Shown here: positions 7,832 through 16,187 of the stretch, piece by piece
Position numbering within the stretch: the stretch's first letter is position 1
How the letters are laid out: every line of letters starts with the position of its first letter
Source: Candidatus Woesearchaeota archaeon
GTDB lineage: Archaea; Nanobdellota; Nanobdellia; SCGC-AAA011-G17; GW2011-AR20
DNA length: 32,004 nt
Assembly (NCBI GenBank): GCA_018302685.1
Contig: JAGVZK010000018.1
Coordinates: 1 to 32,004 of the forward strand
Direction of reading: 5' to 3'
The notes under the pieces: model-generated
Databases searched by the model: none
What the model saw: the letters and a program-made list of their open reading frames with translations, nothing else
What the model was told of the DNA's origin: nothing
Made by a program: the position numbers and the translations under genes

Positions 7832-10750
7832 ATGTATAACTTCAGGAAAATAGAAAATAAATGGCAGAAGATATGGCAACAAAAAAAATCGTTTGAAACC
7901 GGAAAGTCTTCAAAGAAAAAGTTCTACATGCTTGAAATGTTCCCATATCCTTCGGCTTATGGCCTTCACATGGGCCATGCAAGGAATTACACCATAGGAG
8001 ATGTTCTTGCGAGATACAAGAGGATGACAGGCCTTAATGTTCTCTACTCAATGGGATACGACTCATTTGGATTGCCTGCAGAGAATGCGGCCATAAGGGA
8101 GGGGGTTCATCCTTTAGATTATACTAAAAAAGCGATTAAGAACTACATTAACCAGCAGAGATCGCTTGGATTGAGTTATGACTGGTCAAGAATGGTATGC
8201 ACTCACAAGCCCGACTATTATAAATGGGATCAGTGGATATTTCTCCAGTTTCTGAAAAAGGATTTGGCGTACAGGAAAAAGGCACTAGTGAATTTTTGCC
8301 CAAGATGCAACACCGTGCTGGCTAATGAACAGGTGGAAAATGGAAAATGCTGGCGTCATCATGATACAGAAGTTGAAATAAAAGATCTCGAACAGTGGTT
8401 CCTTAAAATAACAGAGTATGCAGACAAGCTCTACGATAGCCTTGATAAATTAAAATGGCCAGAGACTATTAAAGAAATGCAGAGGAATTGGATTAATCCC
8501 TCTGAAGGAACGCTGATTAAGTTTAAAGTGGATGATGAGTGCATTGAGGTGTTTACAACAAGGCCTGATACTCTTTATGGAGTTACTTTTATTACATTTG
8601 CTCCTGAGCATCCAAAAGTCTTAGAGCTGGTGAAGGGAACCAAATATGAAACTGATGTGAAGAAGTTCATAAATAAAATATTGCTGGAGGACAAGTCTGA
8701 AAGAACTGAAAAGGAAAAGGAAGGGATGTTTATAGGGAAGTATGCAATTCATCCACTGACAAAAGAAAAAATTCCGATTTTTATCGCTAATTTTGTTCTG
8801 CTGGAATATGGAACAGGAGTTGTGATGGGGGTTCCAGCCCATGATAAAAGAGATTATGAATTTGCTAAGAAATATGATCTTAAAATGATAACTGTTATAG
8901 CCCAAAACAAGCCAACCCGAAGTTATCTGGTGGGTGCGTCAGCAATCACGAATGAGGATTTGGAGAAAATAGGCATTAAAATCGTCAGAAGAAAGGACGA
9001 TGGAGATCGTGAAATAGAGATTCCAAAGCAAAGTGTCAAAAAGTATGAGAAGATGATAACTGATAAATTAACTCCCAACTTTTGGAATGAATATATTGGC
9101 GAGGAGATTGTTTTTATTTTCAAGCATAAGGATGGCAAAATTGAAAGACTTGTTCTTAATAAAGATACAGAAGAAAGGATAGACAAACTTGCGGCAGATT
9201 TTATTGGTGAAAACTGGAATAAAAAATGTGTGTGGAAATGGCTGTCTGAGAACAAATTTTATTCAGATTTAGTTACCCATGAGGAAGAAGGAATTTTGGT
9301 CAATTCAGAAGATTTCAACGGATTAACAAATAAAAAAGCAATAATTGAAATTACATCTCGTTTGAATTCTTACAATTTGGGGAATAAAACGATCCAGTAC
9401 CACCTGAGGGACTGGCTCATCTCAAGGCAGAGATATTGGGGCTGCCCTATCCCAATAATATACTGTGATAAGTGTGGAATTGTCCCAGTTCCCGAAAAGG
9501 ACCTGCCAGTTAAACTGCCGAAGAAAGTTGATTTCAAGTCAGGGGGGAATCCTCTGGCGACGAACAAGGAATTCACGAACGTCAAGTGCCCGAAGTGCAG
9601 GGGAAACGCAAGAAGGGAAACAGATACAATGGACACTTTCGTTGACTCTTCATGGTATTTCCTAAGATACACTGACAATAAAAACACCAAGGAAATATTC
9701 TCGCCGGAAAAGGCAAACTACTGGCTTCCGATTGATCAGTACATCGGAGGGAGAGAGCATGCAACCGGGCATCTGATCTATTTTAGGTTCTTCACAAAAT
9801 TCTTCAAAGATATAAAATTAATAAACTTTGATGAACCGGCATTGAGGCTGTTCACTCAGGGAGATGTGAACAAAAATGGAGTCAGGATGTCGAAGTCAAA
9901 GGGAAATGTTGTTGACCCGATGGATATGATAAATGAACACGGATCTGATTCGTTGAGGTTTTATCTGATGTTTGTATCATCGCCTGATTCAGTGTTTGAG
10001 TGGGATGACGGAGGAATAATATCAGTAAGCAATTTCCTGAACAAGCTTTATGATTTATCAAAGGCAAAGTGTGGAGGCAGGGAGAAAGATGGGATAGTCC
10101 TTTCGAAAATAAATTCTCTGATTGGGAGTGTAACTGAAAACATTGAAAATTTCAAGTACAACCGGGCGCTGATAGGGATAATGGAATTTACAAATTACCT
10201 GCATAAAAATAAGGATTATGTTTCACAGAAAGTCTTCAATGAGTCATATAAAGCCTTGCTGACTTTATCCCATCCTTTTGTCCCACACTTGACTTCGGAA
10301 TTAAACTGCGATTCAAAATGGCCAAGCCCAAATAGGAAATTAATTAACAATGAAATTGAATTCGAGGAGGAATTTTTATCCTCAACGATGAATGATATCC
10401 ACAAGATTATTAAATTAATAAAGAAAAAGCCGAATAGAATTAAATTATCAGTTTCAGAATTATGGAAGTATGATTTCTATAAAAGATTAAAGAGCGAAGC
10501 TTCAAAGGAATTCAAGGTTTTGATTGAAAAATTAATGACAAAGGAGCATGGAAAGGAAATTCCAAGAATAGTTCAGAATTATATTAAAAATCCAGGAAAG
10601 GTCCCTTTAGTGATCTTATCACAGATGAAAGAGCTTGAAATATTAAACTCAAATAAAAAAATGCTTGAAAAAGAGTTTGGCTGCGAGATTGAAATGGGAA
10701 AGAACGATTCAAAGGCCAATCCAGGAAAGGTTTCTATTTTAATTGAATAG
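7832..10750 (+). CDS. leuS: Leucyl-tRNA synthetase, bacterial-type architecture
   Basis: FPYPSAYGLHMGHARNYTIGDVLARYKR, GYDSFGLPAENAAI, TTRPDTLYG editing motif, RMSKSKGNVVDP; editing domain follows the CPRC zinc module as in bacterial LeuRS. Confidence 0.95.
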   Translation: MYNFRKIENKWQKIWQQKKSFETGKSSKKKFYMLEMFPYPSAYGLHMGHARNYTIGDVLARYKRMTGLNVLYSMGYDSFGLPAENAAIREGVHPLDYTKKAIKNYINQQRSLGLSYDWSRMVCTHKPDYYKWDQWIFLQFLKKDLAYRKKALVNFCPRCNTVLANEQVENGKCWRHHDTEVEIKDLEQWFLKITEYADKLYDSLDKLKWPETIKEMQRNWINPSEGTLIKFKVDDECIEVFTTRPDTLYGVTFITFAPEHPKVLELVKGTKYETDVKKFINKILLEDKSERTEKEKEGMFIGKYAIHPLTKEKIPIFIANFVLLEYGTGVVMGVPAHDKRDYEFAKKYDLKMITVIAQNKPTRSYLVGASAITNEDLEKIGIKIVRRKDDGDREIEIPKQSVKKYEKMITDKLTPNFWNEYIGEEIVFIFKHKDGKIERLVLNKDTEERIDKLAADFIGENWNKKCVWKWLSENKFYSDLVTHEEEGILVNSEDFNGLTNKKAIIEITSRLNSYNLGNKTIQYHLRDWLISRQRYWGCPIPIIYCDKCGIVPVPEKDLPVKLPKKVDFKSGGNPLATNKEFTNVKCPKCRGNARRETDTMDTFVDSSWYFLRYTDNKNTKEIFSPEKANYWLPIDQYIGGREHATGHLIYFRFFTKFFKDIKLINFDEPALRLFTQGDVNKNGVRMSKSKGNVVDPMDMINEHGSDSLRFYLMFVSSPDSVFEWDDGGIISVSNFLNKLYDLSKAKCGGREKDGIVLSKINSLIGSVTENIENFKYNRALIGIMEFTNYLHKNKDYVSQKVFNESYKALLTLSHPFVPHLTSELNCDSKWPSPNRKLINNEIEFEEEFLSSTMNDIHKIIKLIKKKPNRIKLSVSELWKYDFYKRLKSEASKEFKVLIEKLMTKEHGKEIPRIVQNYIKNPGKVPLVILSQMKELEILNSNKKMLEKEFGCEIEMGKNDSKANPGKVSILIE

Positions 10751-10751
10751 A

Positions 10752-11006
10752 TTATCTGCCGTTTTTGTACTCCCCCATGATTTTTTCGAATATTGGATAA
10801 TCTTCTATTTTTACAATCATATCGACAATAGTTTTCTCAGGCCGTCCTGTTCTTGCGCTGATGTATTTAATCACTGTTAAAAGCTCTTCATATCCCCCAA
10901 TTTGATTTATATACTCTTGAAATTTAGGATCGCCTGTTCCTTCAGCCCATCTTTCAAGAATTCCAGTGAGGCCTTTGTCTTCTAAATCGTGAGGTTTATT
11001 CTCCAT
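10752..11006 (-). CDS. Hypothetical small protein
   Basis: 84-aa ORF convergent with leuS; plausible composition, no recognised family. Confidence 0.5.
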   Translation of the reverse strand: MENKPHDLEDKGLTGILERWAEGTGDPKFQEYINQIGGYEELLTVIKYISARTGRPEKTIVDMIVKIEDYPIFEKIMGEYKNGR

Positions 11007-11304
11007 ATTTTCCTCTAATGTTAAGCGTTAATAAACATTATTATATTCAAAGATACAGAACAAATTTTATAAACAAAAGAATTTTTTCAAATTCATGTTA
11101 ATCCAACCGTATGGCTCAGATGTAGCCAAGATAAGAAAGATTGTTGTAAACACCATGTCAAAAATTGACAAACTAATAAAGAATGAGGGTAATTATAAGA
11201 TTAAATTTCTTTTTATGAGCAAGGGCGACAGAGGAGATTTACAAAGAGTTGACGAAGGCAAAGATAGGAATTCCATTCCATATAAGGACGGTGTATCTGA
11301 AAAA

Positions 11305-11541
11305 ATGAGAAAGATAATATTCCTGCTCTTGATGTTGGTTTTGATTGTTTCCTGCTCCAGCAATGATGAAAAATTAAAAGTCTGCCCTGATGCATGGTAT
11401 GACAACAGGATTCCCGCAATAAATCCTTCTGAAGAAACGCAGTATCTAATTGTCAATGGAGAAAGAGCGGAGATTTCAAATTACGATTTGGATTGGATAA
11501 GAGAGAACTGCGAAGTCAACGAGCCTATGGTTGTTTATTAA
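11305..11541 (+). CDS. Small predicted lipoprotein (CPDAWYDNRIP.. motif)
   Basis: MRKIIFLLLMLVLIVSCSS lipoprotein signal inside the 11095-11541 ORF; frame stays open upstream to an ATG at 11095 behind a TATA-like box, so the start is ambiguous. Confidence 0.6.
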   Translation: MRKIIFLLLMLVLIVSCSSNDEKLKVCPDAWYDNRIPAINPSEETQYLIVNGERAEISNYDLDWIRENCEVNEPMVVY

Positions 11542-11620
11542 TTTAATTTTTTTATCCCATACAGACTCTTTGTAAGCTCTTCATAGAAAGTATTAAATTC
11601 ATTTTGGAACAAGCATTCTT

Positions 11621-11800
11621 ATGGAAGATTCTCTTACGGAAATAGTCAAGGAAACTGGGATGATAGAGGCAAATAGTCTGTTGTCCAATAATCCTTTTCC
11701 AGACGAAGACTTTAAAAGAATCATAATTGAAGTGTTTTACATTGTAAGAGGAGAACGCTTAAGAGTCCAACGGGATCCTCTTAACTTTTATTCAGAATAA
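11621..11800 (+). CDS. Hypothetical 59-aa protein, below the track cutoff
   Basis: ATG at 11621 reads MEDSLTEIVKETGMIEANSLLSNNPFPDEDFKRIIIEVFYIVRGERLRVQRDPLNFYSE*; convergently overlaps the next gene by 20 nt. Confidence 0.45.
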   Translation: MEDSLTEIVKETGMIEANSLLSNNPFPDEDFKRIIIEVFYIVRGERLRVQRDPLNFYSE

Positions 11801-12407
11801 TAATATTCCCCCTTCCCTTCTTGATTTTCTTTATTTTCCCTTCTTTTTCGAGCTGGGTTATTATAAGGCTTATCTTGGACTCTGAAAGCAGGGAATTTTT
11901 CCTTATTTCTCTCTGGGTTATTCTTCTTCGGCTTTTTATCAGACTATAAATCTTATTGAGCTCTCCATCATCATCAGCGTAAAACTCCTCTTTTCTATGA
12001 AGCTTGTATAGGAGGAATATCAATCCAAAAAATATGATCCCAACTATGATGTACTTTAGCGTATTGTTATCATCCTCAATATTAGGGAATTCTTCAAGGT
12101 TTTCAATCTCAGGGAAAAGGAACAAATCGAGGCTGAACTCCCCATCGCTGATTATAGAAACATTTTCCATGACAACATAGTCTTCACCATCAAGCATGGC
12201 AGTAGTGGTTATTGTGTAGTCTCCATACGGAACATTGAAAAAATACTCCCCATATTTTGATATAACCCTTTGGGCAGGAACAGTGTTGATCTCCACCATG
12301 ACATTGTCAACTCTATTGAGCTCAAGGTCATATATCCTTCCCTGAATTATTGCCGCTGATGCATTAGGAATGACAAGCAAAAGCAGGATTATTGCCATAT
12401 ACTTCAT
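11781..12407 (-). CDS. Membrane-anchored winged-helix regulator with an extracytoplasmic carboxypeptidase-regulatory-like domain
   Basis: Signal peptide, IIQGRIYDLELNRVDNVMVEINT..GDYTITTTA Ig-like fold, one TM, then LNKIYSLIKSRRRITQREIRKNSLLSESKISLIITQLEKEGKIKKIKKGRGNIIIL wHTH. Confidence 0.75.
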   Translation of the reverse strand: MKYMAIILLLLVIPNASAAIIQGRIYDLELNRVDNVMVEINTVPAQRVISKYGEYFFNVPYGDYTITTTAMLDGEDYVVMENVSIISDGEFSLDLFLFPEIENLEEFPNIEDDNNTLKYIIVGIIFFGLIFLLYKLHRKEEFYADDDGELNKIYSLIKSRRRITQREIRKNSLLSESKISLIITQLEKEGKIKKIKKGRGNIIILNKS

Positions 12408-12566
12408 AATTATGTTTTGTTCTTTTCAATTATAAATTTTGTCCTTGGTTGGGCCTGAAAGCTGCAGCCTTCATTACTCTAAACATCCTGATTATGCCCC
12501 CCTCAAATTCCCAAGATAAAGTATCATAAAGTTTTATCAAGCGTTGAAAGTATCCCAAAAGCAAGT

Positions 12567-12578
12567 ATTTTTATAAAC
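12567..12578 (+). promoter_or_regulatory. TATA-like element for the 12628 gene, with SD ggaggt at 12614-12619
   Basis: atttttataaac followed by ggaggt and ATG at 12628. Confidence 0.5.
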
Positions 12579-12627
12579 AAAAATGTTTTAGGAATAGGTA
12601 TCTCAAAAAGAATGGAGGTAAGAAAAG

Positions 12628-13905
12628 ATGAAAAAAATATTGGGAATCTTGGTTATGGTGACATTCCTGATCAGCATGATGCCATTGGGCTTTGCTGCTG
12701 AATCGGAGGATGTCTCAGTTGAGGCAAGAAAAAGCGTTATGATATCGGCTACAGTAAGGCTCGTGGATTACATAGACTCTGCAAAGGAAAGGATAGCAAG
12801 CTCATCATTGGAAGAGAATGAGAAGCAGGAGATCATAGGCAAGTTGGATGAAAAGAAGATGATTATCAAAAGCTATCAGGTGGAAATATCTGGTGTCCTG
12901 AGCAAAGACGAAGTCAAGGAAATGAAGGAAAAATTAAAGAATGAGATTTCACAGATGAAGCCTATAATTGAAGAGTCTACTGTCAAAATTCATAAGGACA
13001 GGATAAGCGAAATAACGTTGAAATTGAAGATACTCCTTGAAAAGCTTGAAAAGATAAAGATGGACTTGAGTGAAGAGGACAAGGACAAGGTGGAGAAGCT
13101 TGAATCATTGATAGACAAATCAAAGGACAGCCTTCAATCCGCAGAAAGAATGTATGAAAAGAACCCAAAGGATGTTGAAGAAGTTAAGGCTTTGCTGAAT
13201 GAAGCAACAAAAAGCATAAGGGAATGCTTTTCATTGATAGGGGAAATACTGTCTGACATGGAGGATGGTCTGCTCTTTGGCAATCTTGATAAGGCTAATG
13301 TTGAAGCCAGAAAGACAAGCATGGTAAGAATAGAAGAGGCCTATGGATCAATAGATCCAAGCGCTCGAAGGGTGAACAATGTGCAGAATATATATGTCTC
13401 AATTGGCGAAAGGTTCTCCCTTGTGGAGGATCAGTCTGCCAAACTCTCGCCTAGGGATGATGGGGAAAATGGCTTTGTGATTACAGTAAAGGATTTGAGT
13501 GAGGGTGAAGCGATTATAATCATAAATGGCGGAGAAAGGCAGGAGACCATTGTACAGGGAGACACTATTGCATTTGAAGAGCATACAATAGAATTAACTC
13601 AGGCAAGTGAAAATGAGGCTGTTTTCATGCTAGGTTATGGTGAGCCGGACGGCGAAGATGAGGATGAGTCTGAAGATGAGGATGAGTCTGAAGATGGAGA
13701 GGAGCTTACAGCAACGCTCTTGCCGGGAGAGATGTATCGTGGCGTTACTCTGATATCAGTTGATCTTGGCGGAAACTCATGCGTGGTTGAGTATGAAGGT
13801 GTGATAGAAGTCATCAACAGAGGCGAGTCCAGAAACGTTGGGGATATTGAAATAGAAGTAAAGAGTGTGTCAAGAACTCGTTGTGCTTTGGAGATTGAAG
13901 AATGA
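12628..13905 (+). CDS. Secreted protein: coiled-coil region, acidic repeat, C-terminal beta-rich domain
   Basis: Signal peptide MKKILGILVMVTFLISMMPLGFA; long heptad region; GEDEDESEDEDESEDGEE. Confidence 0.7.
   Translation: MKKILGILVMVTFLISMMPLGFAAESEDVSVEARKSVMISATVRLVDYIDSAKERIASSSLEENEKQEIIGKLDEKKMIIKSYQVEISGVLSKDEVKEMKEKLKNEISQMKPIIEESTVKIHKDRISEITLKLKILLEKLEKIKMDLSEEDKDKVEKLESLIDKSKDSLQSAERMYEKNPKDVEEVKALLNEATKSIRECFSLIGEILSDMEDGLLFGNLDKANVEARKTSMVRIEEAYGSIDPSARRVNNVQNIYVSIGERFSLVEDQSAKLSPRDDGENGFVITVKDLSEGEAIIIINGGERQETIVQGDTIAFEEHTIELTQASENEAVFMLGYGEPDGEDEDESEDEDESEDGEELTATLLPGEMYRGVTLISVDLGGNSCVVEYEGVIEVINRGESRNVGDIEIEVKSVSRTRCALEIEE
13654..13689 (+). repeat. Perfect 18-bp tandem duplication encoding EDEDES x2
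   Basis: gaagatgaggatgagtct gaagatgaggatgagtct. Confidence 0.9.
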
Positions 13906-14093
13906 GAAGGGTAATATCACTTATTTTTTTATTTTTTGTGGTAACTTTGATAACAGGTTGCAGCAACGAGATTGCAGGCGAGGCGGATGCAACTGACGTC
14001 AATATAGATGACATTGATATGGAAATAAATGAGCTGGATGACAGCTTGAATGATGAGTTGAACGAGATAGAAGGCGACATTGATTCAGCGTAA
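13902..14093 (+). CDS. Small acidic lipoprotein
   Basis: MRRVISLIFLFFVVTLITGCSNE lipobox ITGC then Asp/Glu-rich tail; 4-nt ATGA overlap with the preceding gene. Confidence 0.7.
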   Translation: MRRVISLIFLFFVVTLITGCSNEIAGEADATDVNIDDIDMEINELDDSLNDELNEIEGDIDSA

Positions 14094-14115
14094 AACCCTT
14101 TTTCTTTTTATTTGA

Positions 14116-14301
14116 TATCTTCATTGCCAATATACTGCAATAGCTCAGGAAGTACAAAAGCTAAAACTAATTGACAAGCTTGCTTCAAAAAGCAAACTTT
14201 CAATGCAGGAAATTGAAAATAAGTGTGGAATTTTCAGTTACGATAGGGATTTCAAAAAACAAAATGTCATAAAATTGTATGAATCTTCTGAATTGTCATA
14301 A
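14116..14301 (+). pseudogene. Possible fused remnant of an antitoxin and a PIN-domain toxin
   Basis: Open frame ..IAQEVQKLKLIDKLASKSKLSMQEIENKCGIFSYDRDFKKQNVIKLYESSELS*; no plausible upstream start; family match by eye only. Confidence 0.3.
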
Positions 14302-15465
14302 GAACTCTTTAAGTCCCTTCTGTTCCTTCACATAATTCAGCAGTCTGCTCTTCTTGAATACATGTCCAACATCAATTCTCGTTTTATTAAGGATGAAATT
14401 CCTCATGAAATCCAAGGCGCTCTCCCTTGAGTGAAAACTCACAGATTCATTGCCCATCGCCCTTCTCGCGCAGCTTCTCGTAACCCAGACGCCAAGGTTG
14501 GCCCAGTATTCCTCTGTTTCAAACCTTATTATGAACGCTCCAGCCTGTCTCTTGATTCTTCTCAGATATTCAAGAACAGAAAGCCTTACTGAATAGTACC
14601 CCCCTACTGAATTAGAGGCGTAATTCTTCCTTCCGAAGTAATCTTCAAAATCAGTGGATTCCCCCTTTATCTGCCCGTACATTACTCCGTATTCAAATAA
14701 CTCATAGCTGAATATTTCCGGAATCAGGAGAATGAAGTAATAATTTCCGAGATACTTGTCAAAGAACAGTATGTGTTCATTTATCTTCTCATAATTCTTT
14801 ATTTCTTTCATTATCTCTTTCCCTAGAATGTCATCAGTCGCCGTGATTCCCCATCTTGTTGGAACCAATTTTCTGTTTTTCTTCAATCCAAGCGATCCGA
14901 TTGTCAGCAGTTGCTGGAGGAAGCCTTCATCAAATCCATTGTTGTACAGGTAGTTTATTGCTTCATTTGCTTTCATATCAGTGTCAGAAACTACCTTGTC
15001 AACCTTTGTGTGTATCTTTGTGTTTTCAGTTATTCTTATGTTCTTTAATGGGGCTGACAATGATATTGGCTTTGTTATCCTGTCAAGCTCCTTGCTGTAT
15101 CTTGGTATCTTTTCAAGATTGATCTCAAGATCAGTTGGTTTTGAAGCCATCCCTATCTCCTGGCTTTTTTCTGTCAGCTTATTGCTCATTCTCACCCTTG
15201 TCGTGAATCTTGAGTTGATCAGCTGATTCCTCAATCCAAGTATCTGGTTTATTGAAAGGTTTAGGCTTGTCCATTCATTTGAATTGTTCAAAAGCTCAAC
15301 CTGCTTCAGCGGCTGGCTTGGGGACAGGATTCCCACGTTTACATTAGGATACTTTAGCTTTGATCCTATGAACACACTTGGGGGGGAGTTGGATAGAAAG
15401 TCCAATTCTTCTAACTTTCTTGTCTTGAAAAATTGGATATCATCTCTTCTCATTTTATCATACAA
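14296..15465 (-). CDS. NreA-family archaeal DNA repair protein
   Basis: SPPSVFIGSKLKYPNVNVGIL and YYSVRLSVLEYLRRIKRQAGAFIIRFETEEYWANLGVWVTRSCARRAM are characteristic Nre motifs; C-terminal QKGLKEFL PIP-like. Confidence 0.88.
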   Translation of the reverse strand: MYDKMRRDDIQFFKTRKLEELDFLSNSPPSVFIGSKLKYPNVNVGILSPSQPLKQVELLNNSNEWTSLNLSINQILGLRNQLINSRFTTRVRMSNKLTEKSQEIGMASKPTDLEINLEKIPRYSKELDRITKPISLSAPLKNIRITENTKIHTKVDKVVSDTDMKANEAINYLYNNGFDEGFLQQLLTIGSLGLKKNRKLVPTRWGITATDDILGKEIMKEIKNYEKINEHILFFDKYLGNYYFILLIPEIFSYELFEYGVMYGQIKGESTDFEDYFGRKNYASNSVGGYYSVRLSVLEYLRRIKRQAGAFIIRFETEEYWANLGVWVTRSCARRAMGNESVSFHSRESALDFMRNFILNKTRIDVGHVFKKSRLLNYVKEQKGLKEFL

Positions 15466-15572
15466 GGCTTTAAAGTATTTAAAATTAGTTGGGATGAATC
15501 CTAGTAAATTGGTTTAACACTCTCATGCAGCCTTCAATCAGGTTTATATACCCTTTTATTTTTAGTGTGCTT

Positions 15573-15932
15573 ATGGCAAGATTTGAGCGCTCAAGAGAAA
15601 AGAGAAGAGATACAAGGGGAGGTTATCCAAACGGGGCTAGGAAGAATTTCAGGGATAGTCGCCCAGATAGGGATGGCAGGGAAAGAAATAACTCAGGCAG
15701 AGATTTTTCCCCAAGAAATGATAGTAGGCGCGATATCAAGATGACCCGGGTTACATGCTCTTCCTGCGGTGCTGAATGTGAAGTTCCCTTCAAGCCAACT
15801 TCAAGCAAGCCTGTTTATTGCAGCGACTGCTTCACAAAAAAAAGCAGTGGCGGTTCCAACAGATCCAACGGGAACATTGACGTAATCAATGAAAAGCTCA
15901 ATAAAATAATGAAAGCCTTGAAGATTGAATAA
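15573..15932 (+). CDS. Arg-rich small protein with a CxxC...CxxC zinc-ribbon-like domain
   Basis: MARFERSREKRRDTRGG.. low complexity followed by VTCSSCGAECEVPFKPTSSKPVYCSDCF; ATG at 15573. Confidence 0.7.
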   Translation: MARFERSREKRRDTRGGYPNGARKNFRDSRPDRDGRERNNSGRDFSPRNDSRRDIKMTRVTCSSCGAECEVPFKPTSSKPVYCSDCFTKKSSGGSNRSNGNIDVINEKLNKIMKALKIE

Positions 15933-16187
15933 TCATAAATATATCTTTTGAGTCCGTTAATAATATTTACCATCTACACTATCTGTTAATGCTCCACAAC
16001 TGAGAAATACAATTCATCATTGAATCAGGTTCTTCTGATTTTCTTGTCTTGAAATACAACTAAACCCTATTTTCATCCATATTTGCTTTATATTTATAAA
16101 CATGGCGCGGACGGTTGTCCGTTGTGTCTAATATATATTTTAGAGTATACAGGTTAATTTTTAATATAATCAAATCCTTTCTATATT

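Noticed and set aside
7736-7882. Upstream extension of the lipoprotein ORF into leuS
   Set aside because: Overlaps the leuS start divergently; the lipobox places the start at the GTG at 7735.
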